A stretch of DNA of 64,000 bases. Origin: Coprinopsis marcescibilis (taxonomy: Eukaryota > Basidiomycota > Agaricomycetes > Agaricales > Psathyrellaceae). Made by a program: the position numbers and the translations under genes. Position 1 is the first letter of the stretch. Every line of letters starts with the position of its first letter. Shown piece by piece: positions 22,318 through 35,820 of this stretch. The notes under the pieces are model-generated. The model did not search any database, was not told where the DNA came from, and saw only the letters and a list, made by a program, of their open reading frames with translations. The stretch spans positions 20,232 through 84,231 of the forward strand of contig ML210280.1 of NCBI GenBank assembly GCA_004369085.1, read 5' to 3'.

Positions 22318-25300
22318 TCACCACGAAAGTTTACTGTCCCCACAAGCAGACGACGCACAGTCGGAAGTACCATTAAGCTCGCCAACAATCTCGCCTCTGG
22401 GACCCAGAATCCCAATCTGAGTCGCAGCGTTGAGACCGAGAGCCTCGGATTCGGCCTGACGAACGAGCCACTTTTCGGTAGAGATGATAGAATCCAGGTC
22501 TTCCTTCGGTGGAAGGAGAACCTGGATGTTATCGGTGTCGGCGGGATCTTCGCGAGTTTCAAAGGCCATGATTTGGTAGTCGGAATCGTTCAGGCACTCT
22601 CCGTCTGTGAGGGTGAAGTTGCGCTTGTGCAGGGGGCATGAGACGTACTGGAGAGGGTGTAAGCGACGTAGTCATAGGTGGTCAGGAACACAGACATACT
22701 GGTTTTCCGTTCGAGGAGTCGCCGATGATTCCATGCTCGAGGACGAAGGCACGCTTGTGAGGACACCTGGAACAGGGCATTAGGAGATGCGAATTAATAT
22801 TAGACTGGACCGCCTACATCTGCTGAGTGGCGTAAAAGCCTCGACGAGGAACATGGAAGATAGCGAGCTGGCTGTCTCCATACTTGACTGCAGCACTTGA
22901 AGTGCCCTCGTCGTTGATCAGCATATCAGACTTTCGGGCGACGGAGATCCAGGACCATTCCGACTTTGGCGTTGAGAGCTGGTCGATTGAGAGCTTCACG
23001 GGCGGGTAATCCTTGGCCCAGTCGGCTGGTCGGGTCTGACCCCGATCTTGAATCAACTCACTCTGAGCCCGACGCTCATCTGTGTTCACGAACTGCTTGA
23101 ACAGCTTTCTCTTGGAAGGGTCTATGAGACACGGTTAGATCTCTGCCGAGTCGGCTTGGGATACGGGTAATTGCACCTTTAACGACTGCAGCCCATTCGT
23201 CTTCGTAAGTATTTACGAGGTTATCCATCATTGCATCCAGATCTTTGCAGAGTCCGAGCTCATCGTCAATGATGACCTTTCGAAGTTTCTACAGAGAATA
23301 TCTGAGAACGAGGTCATTAAAAACGGTTAAGAAGCGCTTACCTCAATCCCCCCCTCCATGTTTTCAATCCATCGTGCGGTACGTTGGAGTTTATCCGCAG
23401 TCATAATGTAATATGCCAGGAAACGATCAATGATTCGGACCACTTTGGAAGGCGGAACATCCTTTGCGAACAAATCTGCATGTCGCTAAGGATAGGATAA
23501 TAAGCAAAATATTTAATGATAAAAACTTTTCAAGGACTCACCGGGTTAGCGCCGCCGTTTCCGCCGAGAAAGACTACAGGGAATGTGAGAATTACATACT
23601 GGTGGAGATCATTGGAAAGCGTACTGTTCCATCCTTTGTCGGTAGCAATGAGACCGAAGTCTTTGCCTTGAGCTTCGGCGCATTCCCGAACGCACCCGGA
23701 GACACCACCCTTAAATTTGTGAGGGCTTCGCACCCCACGGTAACGATTCTCGAGCTGAACCGCAAGCCCAACAGAGTCCCCAACTCCATATCGACACCCT
23801 AGTGGAGCTTGAGTAAGAATAAAGAGAAACCAGAACACCTGCTTACATGTAGACCCGACGCAAGACTTGACAGTTCGAAGACTCTTCCCATAAGCATGCC
23901 CACTTTCAAAGCCGGCCGCGTTCAGCGCTTCCCATATGTCCGGAAGGTCCTCCTTCTTCGCTCCGAACATATCGATACGCTGACCACCCGTGATCTTGCA
24001 ACAGCAAAATTAGCGCACTCCGCTATATAGGTTGGAGAGCGGCGAACCTTGGTGTAGAGATCATATTTCTTCGCGATTGATCCAATAGCAATAAGACCAT
24101 CGGGCGAAACTTCTCCCGCGGTCATTCGAGGAACAACGCTGAAGGTCCCATTCCGCTGAATGTTCGCTAGGAACCTGTCGTTCGTGTCCTGGTTTTGGTG
24201 ATGAGACGGCTTCATCACATGTTCATTGTACCTTTTATTTGTGATTAGCTCCAAGAACTTTCGTAAGCGGAAGCAGTGGTGAACGTACAAACTCGAAAGG
24301 ATGCTTCCAATAGTTGGCTTACAGATTTCGCACCCCAAAGCATCTTTGTCGATGCCGACGGCCTCCATAATCTCGGAGAACATGCGGAGCTGTTTGACTT
24401 TGACAACTTGGAAAAGGTCCGATCGACTCATGGCAAAGTGAGGACAGAGGTTGTTGTTGAGCACGCGCCCCGCCTTCTTCATCTCCGAGTTGAAGATGCT
24501 GGTCACCTAAAAATAGATTGTCTAAATATATCGTTCAAAGTCTAAAGTCAGAAGCTTACCAAGGGCATACAGCCGCCGCATCCTGTGCCGACTTTGGTCT
24601 TGGATTTCAGATCAGGGATCGTCAAGCAGTCCCCGGACTTCACGCATCTGCCAATGTCGGCTTTCAGGACGTTCTGGAAGGTAATAACAGAGTTAGCATG
24701 CAAAATAATCCAGAAAAAAAGCGTCTACCCACATGACAGCTGCAGACTTGTGCGTCGTCATCTAAGTCCCCTCCATCATCTTCCCCCCTCTTCTCGCCAA
24801 TGATAAATTGGGAAGGAAGAACTTCGAGAGCTTTCTACATGCGAGTGTCAGTAATCATGTGTTGCGTACGTAGGCGATGGCGAAAAATCACCTTCTTCTT
24901 GACAATGGCGACAAGTTTAACAAAGTCGCTGACGTCGCCCACCATCATGCCGCCGAGAAGGTATTTTCCGTCTTCGGTGAAAATATACTTCTTGTAGGTC
25001 GCGGTGAAAGGGTCCTTGTAGACAAGACTGTTGATTGGCTCGTCCTGACCCCGAATTCTCCCGTGACGCTTTGGTGGAGATGGTTTAGGGATCGTTGTCT
25101 CCAATTGAGCTGGAGTTGCCGGTGGCTTGTCGTCCTCGTCAATGGATATCTCGATGGGACCTTTCGAAGCCTTGGGGCTGTTACCATTGGTAGCCAATGT
25201 GGATACGTCCTGAGTGCGACCCTTCGGCAAACGTTTGTCCGCGAAGAAGTCTCCGAAGGATGCAACGTCGATGCCCATCAATCTATTACTGGCGTCAGTG

Positions 25301-27065
25301 GACGTGACTTCCGCGATAAAAATACCACTTACTTGAGTTTGGTGCTGAGATCCGGAGCGTTCATGAAGCGAGGGGCGTGTGCGTTGGTCTGTGTCAGGTT
25401 GAACGTAAGAATATCGGCCATCTCGACTAAAATATTGATCAGAATAAGGGTCGAATCGATGAGTACTGACACCTACTCCCAGGTCCAATTAGCCCATATG
25501 TGTTTTCCTTCCAGCTGGCGCACTCCCCGATGGCGTATACATCATCAGCTGACGTCTTGAGATCATCGCTGACAATAATACCAGATCGGCGACTGCATTT
25601 AATCCCGCTGGCTTTCGCCACGTCGTCGCGCGGACGAATACCAATGGCGTAGATGACGAGGTCGAACTCGTGAACCGTGCCATCTGGGAGCTCAAACCCA
25701 TAGAAAACTTCGTCTTCTGATCCGTCATTCACGCGCCGGGTCAGTTGGCGAGTTGGCGAGCAATGCGTGAGGACTTGGACACCCATGGATTCGATCTTGT
25801 GAAGCACCATCTCCCCGGCCTCTCCGTCGAGTTGGCGAGACAAAGGATAGCCGGAACGGTTGATGATGCTGACATGCGAGATTCTAGAAGGCGGGGTAAG
25901 ATCGCAGCCAATGAAGACCTGGCGAAGACTTACGATTCCAAGTCGTATACAGCCTTTGCCGCCTCCAAGCCGAGCAGACCTCCACCGACTACTACGGCTC
26001 GTTTGACCTCTGGTTTCTCCGCGTACGCAATGATCCCATCCAGATCTGCGATGTTCCTGTATACAAAGACACCCTTGGTCTTCTCAGCGTCGTCCGCAGT
26101 GATGTACGGTGGGAGGTCGGCACGGGAGCCAGTTGCAATGACGCATTTGTGGTATTTAAAGGACCGGTTCTTGTCGGTGTGAACAAGGTGGTCCTCAGGC
26201 GAAATGGAAAGTACAGTTTCTTGAAGATGGTAGCTGAGCCGATGTGGTTGTTGCTCCGCGTACCACGAGGGTGGGTTTAGGTACAGGTTCTCGACCTAAA
26301 CTCCGGGTTAGATCTACGGCGGGGACGGGAATAATTGAAGTCACGCACATTTCGATGCTCGAAATACTCCGTCAATCTGAGATTATATGCTGAGAAGTTA
26401 GGGGTGTAATATTATTAGCAAAATATCAACTCACCCCACGCGGTTATAGGCGAAATGGCGCTCCTCTCCGCATGTAACAATGAAGTACTGACTCGCATCG
26501 TCCATGTTGAGAAGTTTCTCGATGAAGGCTATTTTCATTCGTCAAGGAAAGCCCATTGGCCATAAGAAGGTTGCACACCGATCCCAACCATTCCAAGTCC
26601 AACTAAAGATATATGTCAGAAGGTAAGCGTACTTCGGGAAGCCGCAAGGACGAACCGACAAAAATGATCTTCTTCCCTGCTGGTGCATCGTCAACTATGA
26701 CGCCTAGGGGCCATGAGATTAGGAATACACTCCGGGGGCATAAAAGACTGACCTGGAGTGGTGTTGCCTTCGACTGCGTGTCCGTTGGCGCCTTGGTAGG
26801 ATTGAGCTTGGTACGAACATGGAGTGCAAGGACCGTACCGTTCGAAGCAATAGGCTTTTTGAGGACACTTGCGTCGACGGGGGTTTGATGACCTAAACGT
26901 TTGTTAAACCTCTTAGCCACAAAACGCATTTCATTGAAACGCACCGTTTATATCGTCGCTGGTTGTGGGGGCGTCGCCCACTTCGCTAATGTCGACTGAA
27001 TCTAAACAGTGCTCGTTGAGGGTCATTAACGTCCAGAGTACAGCAAACTCACTTTCGAACGTCAT
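22318..27065 (-). CDS. niiA: Assimilatory nitrite reductase [NAD(P)H]
   Basis: Cytosolic enzyme reducing nitrite to ammonium in six electrons, the last step of nitrate assimilation. The N-terminal FAD/NAD(P)H-binding part holds FVVGLGMVGIAFIEKL, CVIATGSRADLP, VVVGGGLLGLEAAKAV and GECASWKENTYGLIGPG. A BFD-type [2Fe-2S] part has VCSCHNV and GTGCGGCMP. The siroheme/[4Fe-4S] half has KSCVGSTWCRYGVGDS (one codon split by an intron) and GGVSGCVRECAEAQGKDFG, supplying the four cluster cysteines. A C-terminal Rieske-like domain has CPHKRAF and CPLHKRNF. The start at 27065 (MTFE, then an intron) is the least certain part; an upstream exon is possible. An acidic, Pro-rich insert (around 25.05-25.2 kb) separates the FAD and BFD parts. 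It is divergent from the transporter gene. Confidence 0.93.
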
Positions 27066-28055
27066 TGAAAGCAGGTGAAGAGTAGGTATGGAAGGATTTC
27101 AGACAATGAAAGCAAGGGTATGAGGACTTGGGATGATTTAGGTGTTGGATCCCAAGATGGCGCAGAATTACATCGCACGCTTAATCTGGACTTCTCCATC
27201 CAGGCCCAGAGAATCGAAGCGATTTCGATCCTTCTGGTCCCGTACATTTCGAAGATAAGCACAGCCCATAGAACCGAACTAAAATTCGGTGCGGTGGAGC
27301 GTGAAGAGGGAAGAGAGATTACATTGTCAGTCACGGTGCGCACAAGTGGCGGGAACGCTGCGGCTATTCCCGAAACAGGTGGGAAAACACGTTGTTTATG
27401 TCATTACGGAATCAGCGGATAATTACGAACCAAAAATAGCTTCTTCCCGTCGCCACAATGGGGTAGAGATAAGTATGCTTTGAATCCTCGAGAATCTCAT
27501 TGGATGGGATGTTATCTGATAACGCTTCTGCGGGCTTAGAAACGGTTTGATTATCTATTGTTGCTCCTACTTTAGCGCCAGAGTTGCGGTAGCCAATGAG
27601 GTCTTGTTCAACTGTCAACTTTACCCCAGTAGACGCGCAAAAAGAAGTTCGTTCACACAGTCTTATCTCTCTGACTCGGACGACAAGTCCGACATGAGAC
27701 TTATCGTGCTTACATTGATGGCTTTACGTGGATACCAGAGTTTACAGCTTGTCCCTGATTGTTGGGTTTAAATTCCCTTATCTTTGATGCACACGATAAC
27801 ACACCGCAAAACACACCGAACTGGCGGATACTTTGTGGACTTTGGCGATGCACCGACATGTCACCAAAATAGCTCCAACTCGCTAGCCTACTGACTTCCA
27901 TGTTTTGCGCCTCACGAGCCACAATTCTATCTTGCATAAGTCTTGGCCCGATTCGGAAATTGGAATGACTTGGGAGGGTGTGCTCGCTTATAAGGGTCTG
28001 CGAAACTCAGAGGTGACCTTAGAGCGTCGCATCCCCGCTACTGTCCCATCTCACC
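27066..28055. promoter_or_regulatory. Bidirectional promoter of nitrite reductase and transporter
   Basis: These 990 bp separate the two divergent start codons. Several GATA-type cores occur (TTATC/GATAA near 27511-27523, 27661, 27694, 27780 and 27797), as expected for control by an AreA/NIT2-type nitrogen factor. No clear NirA site was recognised. No gene was seen in the interval. Confidence 0.6.
27511..27523. promoter_or_regulatory. Palindromic paired GATA site
   Basis: GTTATCTGATAAC is a 13-bp dyad with two back-to-back GATA cores. Paired GATA cores are the preferred targets of AreA/NIT2 family nitrogen regulators. It sits in the middle of the shared promoter. Confidence 0.6.
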
Positions 28056-30020
28056 ATGTCGACGTCCAACGCTCCCCCAGCATTCAAATGGTCTCACCTC
28101 TGGCAACCAGCGATTGTTAACCCAGTCAATCTGAAGAGCTACACGATCCCCTTCTTCAATCTTCGCGATCCCTATGCCCAATCTTTCCATCTGAGTTGGC
28201 GTAGGTATCATCTCTCAGAAACTATACGAGCTTTCATTGACGCGCAATTTGTCCGCTTTAGTTGGTTTCTTCGTCGCTTTCCTATCGTGGTTCGCGTTTC
28301 CGCCATTGATCCCCGAGGCCATCAAGTCCGACCTGAAACTCACCAACGCTCAGGTGGCCAACTCCAATGTCATTGCGTTGACCGCCACTTTGGGTGTTCG
28401 TGTGGTCGTCGGGCCTCTGGTGGATCGCTATGGACCTCGCAAGGTGATGGCCTGGCTCTTGATCCTCGGCGCCATCCCTTCAGGTCTCGCTGGCACCGCT
28501 CGTAGCGCCGAGTCGCTTTACGTTCTGCGATTCTTCATTGGTATCCTCGGCGGAACCTTCGTCCCATGTCAAGCGTGGACGTCGGCATTCTTTGACAAGA
28601 ACTGCGTCGGAACTGCGAATGCCATTGTTGGAGGTTGGGGTAAGTGCTTCGACCAACTTGAATTTGTATAGAACTGACTTCTATTCTGCAGGTAACATGG
28701 GGTAAGAAACTTGTGTCTATCGGCTGCATCGTACCCGTACTTACGCTACTCACTCCGGTTCAGTGGTGGAGCAACATTTGCCATTATGACCTCGCTTTAC
28801 ACGGCTTTACGAAACGCGGGGCTCACCGAGCACATTGCTTGGAGGGTGTCCTTTGCAGCTGTTCCGTAAGCCCCTTCTTATTCTCATCAGTTCAAGGTTC
28901 GCTAACACCGTTTTACAGAGCTCCAGTCCTGCTGGCCGTTGCCGCACTGACCCTGATGTTCGGACAGGATCACCCTGCCGGCAAATGGTCGGAGCGGTAC
29001 AGCGTACCCGCCACCGGCATTATCGTTGAGGACCCTGAGATCGAGCAGGAGCCTATCGAAGGGAAGGAATCACTTGACGAAAAGAAGGATATCGAGGCTA
29101 GCAAGAAGTCTCAAGTTGGGGTAACTATCGCAGAGGTCGACGACGAGGATGACCAGCAGAAAGTCGTTATCAAATCCACGGTCGACATTGCCGTCAACCA
29201 ACCCTTGACCGTTAAAAGCGCCTGGAAGATCATTGCCAACCACCTTACTTGGCTTCCCGCTCTCGCATACTTGACTACCTTCGGGTTCGAGCTCGCTCTC
29301 GATGCCTTCATGGCCGACGTTCTTTACAAGATTTACAACGGCAAGATCGATGGGTTCAACCAGGAGGTCTCCGGGTACTATACCTCAATTTTGTAAGCGA
29401 TCATTCTCTCGTTATCTCGCGAACCCCGCAATTGACTAAAAGTGTCTTTAATTAAAATAGCGGTTTCCTCAATCTCGTCACTCGCCCCTTTGGCGGGTAT
29501 GTCGGTGACGTGGTGTACCGGAAATACGGGACGAAGGGGAAGAAGTGGTGGACTCTGGTCTGCGGTCTTCTGATGGCGGGTAGCTGTATTGGTGGAGGCT
29601 TCTATCTCACGAGCCACCGAGAGGCTTCGAGTCTTCCTAGCCGTAAGTGCCGCTTTGTCTCATACCCTGGCATGACCATCTGATCCACATTCTCTTCCTC
29701 AGTCTCTATTGTAATGGCAGTCTTCTCTGTCGCGGCAATATTTTCGGAACTCGGCAACGGCGCTAATTTCGCACTCGTACCCCACTGCAACGCTTACAAC
29801 AACGTATGTCCCTTTTTTTAGGCCGACCCCACATCGCGATTCTGACTTTTCCTAGGGTGTGATGTCTGGCATTGTGGGTTCATTCGGAAACCTCGGAGGT
29901 ATCATCTTCGCGATGATCTTTAGATTCCAACCACAACTCGGAAACGGGTTCTGGATTATGGGTATCATATGCCTGGTCTTGAATCTCGTCCTCATCCCCA
30001 TCCCAGTTCCCAAGTTCTAG
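28056..30020 (+). CDS. nrtA: Nitrate transporter, NNP/NRT2 family
   Basis: Plasma-membrane high-affinity nitrate (and probably nitrite) importer of the major facilitator superfamily. It starts MSTSNAPPAFKWSHLWQPAI. Helix 1 (WLGFFVAFLSWFAFPPLIPE) follows an intron at 28201. Other blocks are VGPLVDRYGPRKVMAW and the first nitrate signature GGWGNMGGGATFAIMTSLYT, split by an intron. A long acidic central loop (GIIVEDPEIEQEPIEGKESL and on) is typical of fungal members. The second signature is GSFGNLGGIIFAMIFR near the C-terminus. The end, LVLIPIPVPKF, has its stop at 30018-30020. Its position between nitrite and nitrate reductase confirms the substrate. Confidence 0.95.
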
Positions 30021-30658
30021 ACTCCCTTTGATGATTGGCACTCCATAGCATCGCTTCCTCCATTGTTACTTTCTCATTCATGCTGTTGTTTATAATCCGC
30101 TTCGGCGCTTAGATACTGTCAATGTCACTAAAAAGTCGACGACCACATATGTGTACACGAACATCTGATTTCAATTCAGTTTATGACCCTAAAATGGATT
30201 GACATGTGGCGTAATCAAACGCACTCCAAATGGAAACGTTTTTGCTTCTTATTTACTTATCGACCACTCCAATCAATGTAATTTCTCTTATCTCGAACGC
30301 ACAAAAGCCAAGTAAACCCTTTGTCGGAGGCGTGCGGAGAAACTCCACGGAAGCAATAGGTTCAGGTCGGTCGATCTATAAAAACATTGACGGCCTATCA
30401 TGCTGTGGGGAACATGAGATATGACACAAATCAGCAGAGATAAGGAAAACATATTGATTTTGTCAAACGATGGAAGTGGCTTAGAAGATCGCCAGATCTC
30501 TGGAAATAACACTTCCCGAGTCACGGAATGTTCTACGAATGTCACGCATCGTGTGTCAGATTTCTAAGGGGTTGTCGTGTTCTCCATACATACCCCCAAA
30601 AATTAATCATGGAAGGGCTAACCCTAGTTGGTCTCACGTCACCCCGTTCGATACTTGA
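30021..30658. other. Spacer between nitrate transporter and nitrate reductase
   Basis: These 638 bp contain the transporter 3' flank and the nitrate reductase promoter. GATA-type cores occur at about 30252, 30283 and 30438-30444 (AGATAAG). No gene was seen. Confidence 0.5.
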
Positions 30659-33600
30659 ATGAACTCTTCCCTTGACCTCTTCTTCGAGTTTTTGACAAAA
30701 ATGAACATCCTCCAACGACCTTTGCTCTCGTCCTCAACCACTTCCAGCAGTAGCGACACACGGTCGGGCGTGACCTCTCCCAGCTCAGAGTCGGAGTCGT
30801 ACTTCGGTAGGGGAGAGGTCAGCCTCCCACAACCATTCAGCCCCGCCACACTCTCAGCCGAGTCCACTGAGACAAGAGCTAGAGCGCTGCCCCAGGACCT
30901 ACCAATCCCTCCCATCCCTGACGAAGCCGTATGTAAAACATTCGACAAGCAAGATGTGTGAGTTTCCTTGGATCCGTATATCTCTGTGTAATTATCGCTC
31001 ACACTCTGCTATCATTACAGAGGGACACCTGACGAATGGATTCCGCGCGACTCTCGAATGGTTAGGTTGACCGGAAAGCACCCCTTCAACTCGGAGGCGA
31101 AGCTACGGGACCTCTACTCCTACGGATTCATCACACCAAGTAACCTCTTCTTCGTAAGAAACCATGGAGCTGTCCCAAGGATCGACGATGAGACGGCCAA
31201 GAACTGGAAGATCGAGATACATGGGTAAGTCTGCGATGATCTCCAGGCATCTAAACTCGATCATGAATACTTACCTCGCTCTTAGATTATGCCAAAATTC
31301 TGGCTCGCTTTCGCTCGACGATCTTCGCACCATGTTCGAGGTCGTCACTGTTCCCATCACGCTTGTCTGCGCAGGGAATCGCAGGAAGGAACAGAACGTC
31401 GTACAAAAGTCGCTTGGTTTCAGCTGGGGTGCTGCTGGACTTTCGACTGCTCTCTTCACGGGCGTCTGGCTTTCAGATGTCCTGGGTTTCTTTCAACCTC
31501 AAAAGGGCGCCAAGCACGTCATATTCGAAGGCGGAGACTCGCTCCCAAATGGTCCGTATGGTACAAGGTAAGCTGTCGCCGCTGTCGTGTTCAAGGTCTG
31601 GTTTCTGACTTTGATATTTTAGCCAACTTCTGAGCTGGGCGAAAGACAGACGTCGCGGGATGCTCCTGGCCTGGGCAATGAATGGACTCCCGTAGGTCAT
31701 AGCCCATTGAATTTGCATATGGATCACTTATGAAAGAACTTAGGTTGGAGCCAGACCACGGATTCCCCATCAGACTCGTCGTCCCCGGCCAAATCGGTGG
31801 TCGCTCAGTAAAGTGGCTGAAGAAGATCGAGCTCTCTGAGAACGAAAGTCAGCACCACCTTCACTTCCACGACAACAAGGTACTGCCGATGCCTATCGGA
31901 CCCGACCAAGCTCGAGCGGAGAAAGCTTGGTGGTACGATCCGAGGTTCGTACTTTCCTTCGTGATGATATTTGGACTCCGAGCTGAGCTCTTGAAACAGC
32001 TACATCATCCGCGACTTGAACGTCAACAGCGCTATCGCTTCTCCTGACCACGACGAGATACTTCGAGCCCCGGACACAGAGGTATATACTCTTCGGGGTT
32101 ATGCCTATGCCGGAGGAGGGCGTCGTATTAGCCGTGTCGAGATCTCCCTCGACGAAGGGAAGACTTGGTCGCTCGCGCAGATCCAGTATATCGAGGACCA
32201 GTTCAGAGGCGTTTCTCACCACGACACCGTCTATGGAAGTTTGGACCTATCCGATAGCGACCAGAGCTTCTGTTGGTCCTTCTGGTCGTTCGATGCCGAG
32301 GTAAAGGCGTTGAAGGAGGCTCCCTCCATCACCGTCAGGGCGATGGATGAGTCGTTGGCGCTTCAGCCCAGGGACATGTACTGGAATGCGACAGGAATGA
32401 TGAACAATTGGCGAGTCAGACTCATGTTGACTAGTGGTTCAAATACTAACCTTGATGGCACAGGTGGTTCAGAGTTTGTATTCATCGACTGGGTGATGGA
32501 GGCTTGAGGTTCGAACATCCGACAAGTAAGTAATGTCGTCATCTATAAGGGGTTGAAAAACTCATATAGTGTCCTCTTTTTCTAGTGGCTGGAACGCAAC
32601 CAGGCGGATGGATGCAGAGACTGAAGGATGCAGGCCTTGACCCTTCACAACCCGTATTTTCTTCGAAAGCGGATGGACTGCAGGTTCAAGTAACGACTGC
32701 GCAACCAGCTGTCGAAGTGAGCATGACAAAACCAGGCGTCACTCGCAGGATCACAGTCGAGGAGCTCGCTGCACACGCCAATTCTGAGAAGCCGTGGTTC
32801 GTTATCAAAGGAGAGGTGAGTTGTCGATCTGACAGCCACACAATCGATCTGATTGGCGTGACAGGTGTACGACGCGACGGAGTACCTGAGCGAGCACCCC
32901 GGCGGGCCGCAGTCCATCACGCTAGTTGCCGGAGAGGACGCGACGGAAGACTTCATGGCGATCCACAGCGCTGATGCCCGGAAGAAGCTGGCAGAGTACC
33001 ACATTGGAACCCTTATCGGCTCGGCTGAAGGTCCCAAACCTGAGCCAGTTTCCGAGACAGATTCGAAAACATTCCTGCGTGCCAAGGAATGGAAGACCGT
33101 AACGTTGACGAGGACCACAGACGTATCAAAGGATTCGAAGGTCTTCAGGTTTAGTTTGGGGAATGCTGAGCAAGCGTTGGGTCTTCCGACTGGGAAGCAC
33201 GTGTATGTGAAGCTGAAGAGGAAGGTGGAGCAGGGCGGGAAGAAGGTGCCGGAAGGTCAGGTAGTGCAGAGGGCGTATACGCCGTTGTCTCGAGGGTCTG
33301 ACAAGGGTTTCATTGATATGCTAATCAAGTGAGTCACAGCCTTTCTGTCGATATCGTTGGAAACTAAATATGCCTGCAGGATCTATTATCCGAGCGTCGA
33401 TTTCCCTCTGGGTGGGAGGATGACTGTTGGCTTCTCTGAGCTTGAAGTAGGGGACGTCGTCAGCTTGAAAGGCCCTATTGGGCACTTCACATGGTTAGGA
33501 TCTGGGCGAGCATCAGTTGACGGAAAGGAGAAGAAGATTACGAACGTCGGTATGGTTTGTGCAGGTAGCGGGATCACCCCCATTCTCCAGGTGTTGCGTG

Positions 33601-33988
33601 GTATCTTCGAGGACGAGAACGACCGGGAGACAAATGTTTCTGTATTGGACGTCAACCGCGACCTGGACGATATTCTCTGCAAGGCTGAGCTGGACGAGAT
33701 GGCATCCAAGCATGGTAATCGCATACAGCTTCACTATTCCTTGACCGGGAAGTCAGTTCCCGAGACATGGACTGGTCTTGTTGGCCGTATCACACAGGAT
33801 ATGCTTATGTCTCGCTTGCCTCGACCCTCAGAGGAAGCGATTATTTGTATCTGTGGTCCGCAAGAAATGGAACAGAGTCTTAAAAGTGAGTTACGTTCCT
33901 GATGTATGCGCTGGGTACTCACCATGGTTATCTAGGAATTCTGACTGCGCAAGGGTGGCATCCAACCGAGCAAATCATTATTTTCTAG
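30659..33988 (+). CDS. niaD: Assimilatory nitrate reductase
   Basis: Cytosolic molybdenum, heme and FAD enzyme that reduces nitrate to nitrite with NAD(P)H. A Ser-rich leader (from 30659; a second in-frame ATG is at 30701) precedes the sulfite-oxidase-like Mo domain with ITLVCAGNRRKEQN, whose Cys binds the Mo cofactor, and RLVVPGQIGGRSVKWLKKIE. A dimerisation domain carries YAYAGGGRRISRVEISLDEG. The cytochrome b5 domain has YLSEHPGGPQSITLVAGEDA and a second heme His in AIHSADA. The FAD part has RAYTPLSRGSDKG, then VCAGSGITPILQVLRGIFED. The NAD(P)H part ends with CGPQEMEQSLK, and the last exon reads RILTAQGWHPTEQIIIF with its stop at 33986-33988. All redox motifs look intact. Confidence 0.95.
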
Positions 33989-35820
33989 CTTCCTTATGGC
34001 ATGGATCGTTATGTATATGTTAGTTTAACTGTAACGAGCATTGAAACGAAATCTAGATCGGGCGTGAATCCCCTGATTTTTGACCTCCCCTATTTTGAGA
34101 GCGATCAGGCTTATGTAAGTAATTGCCAATGCTAAGGCAAGGTCGATGGTTCGAACTTGCATTCACGGTAACGTTTATGGTACAGAGGTTTCGCAAGACT
34201 GATGCCGAGAGATTACCTACACCACTGGCAGCGTTACCAGTGGGGCATAACAAGGTCCGTATTGTCAGTCGACGTCTTTCCCTCCACACAAGTTGGCACA
34301 TATGGGAATTGGCGCAACTGGCGAAAGAGAGAGCTATTCGGAATACCCCTCGTTGCATCTTCCGTTACACTGGTTCGATAAAGAGCTCGATGAAGATTGG
34401 CTGGTGTCAGAAGCAAGTCGACAACATAGGTAGCCCAGTGAAGAGATAGCGACTAAACATCTAGTTGTAAACGTCTGTTCAGTACCTGAACAGCCAAGTA
34501 CAACACCACACAGGTCCGCGACAATGCTTTTCATGATTTAAAACACTGGTGGGTACCCGTTCTATGCCTTGAAGATGGCAATTAAGCGGTAAGCAACGTC
34601 CAGGTTACAGAAAAACAACAGAGTTGTAGGTGTCGATAGTTGCCGTTCTCACAAACGAGCAGCGGTACGTGTTATACACCTTGAATTGATGGATGGATCA
34701 GTTACATATGTCCCCTTGGCCAGATTCGACAAGTGGGTTGACCAAATGTGTGCTTCTCTGCCATTTTTTTCAGGCAATCTGTGCCAGGCGACTAACCATA
34801 TGGTGCATCTGGATGATTTCAGAGACTATTGGAGCGTACCAACTTAACGAGCACTTTCCATCATCGGCTCCATTTGATCCTTGTCCTTTACCGTGTCCAG
34901 ACCAAAGGCGATTGTTGGAACCAGAGTGCTTTAGTTGCCAGTGGAGGTATGATACTCTTACTGGTGTGATGTTGCATAACGATGGTCGGACTGATGATCT
35001 GTGATTCACCGATCGTTTGTACAAACGCCGATCATTTCTCAGGCTGGTGCATCTTAAGCTTGGACGGAGAACACAGCGTTGCAAAGGTCGATGATATAGG
35101 ATGGTATGCGACCATTACAGTTGCCAATCCCCACGGAAGTGTCACGCTACACCATGTCTAAGACAGATGCGATCTTCATTAAGCAGCATATGCGGCGTCG
35201 CTTGATATGTAGTTGCCGCGGATCCGAATTAAGCGCTCAAAGTGGTCAGTGAATCCATGCTCCTCTCTTGAGTAAGTTCGCTGCATATATGATTAATTTG
35301 ATTAACAATGAAACTGACAATGAAGACCTGAATTTAACACACCAGACTTTAGGCATCTATATAGATCTCCCGGTAAAGGAAGCAGGCATGTAATTCTCGC
35401 ATATGTGTACACTGTCGCGGTATACAGCTGAGCGAGGGTGAAGCAGATATGAACATGGGGCAGTGAGCCATGTACATGTACGCTGAAAAGGCAGACCCAG
35501 GTGAGCGTCGTTTTAAATGTTTATGGTTCTTTGTGATAGAAGTGTACACTCATGACCTTGGAGCACGTCACTGCCACTGAGAGAACCGTTGTTGCGAGAA
35601 CCAGCTCTCGCGAGTAAGGCTTAACATACCTGCTACGAACAGCTGCGGATGTTTCGACAAAAATACATGACGGTTGCGACTCCGCCAATGGCCGAGGACC
35701 GTTATGGATAATGTTTCAGCAAGACTTTCAGGATGTCACGAAAGCCATCACCACTATATAAACGTATGACAGTCAGCAACCACCACTTCTCTATACACCT
35801 CGCGCTACCTTTCTGAATCC
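33989..35820. other. Long intergenic region, no gene seen
   Basis: About 1.8 kb without a recognisable protein. A 108-codon open frame at 34123-34449 has no family features. TATATAAA at 35755-35762 is the probable core promoter of the next gene. Confidence 0.5.
35755..35762 (+). promoter_or_regulatory. TATA box of the 35.8-kb 7TM gene
   Basis: TATATAAA lies about 60 bases upstream of the ATG at 35821, like the boxes before the other family members. Confidence 0.55.

Noticed and set aside
24877..25560. 227-codon plus-strand open frame
   Set aside because: It is antisense to conserved nitrite reductase exons, and the minus strand carries the family motifs.
30659..33988. Nitrate reductase split into two genes at 32.5 kb
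   Set aside because: The stop in the open frame there is removed by ordinary introns, and the Mo, b5 and FAD parts join in the normal family order.
34123..34449. 108-codon open frame as a gene
   Set aside because: No start context, intron plan, conserved block or compositional support.
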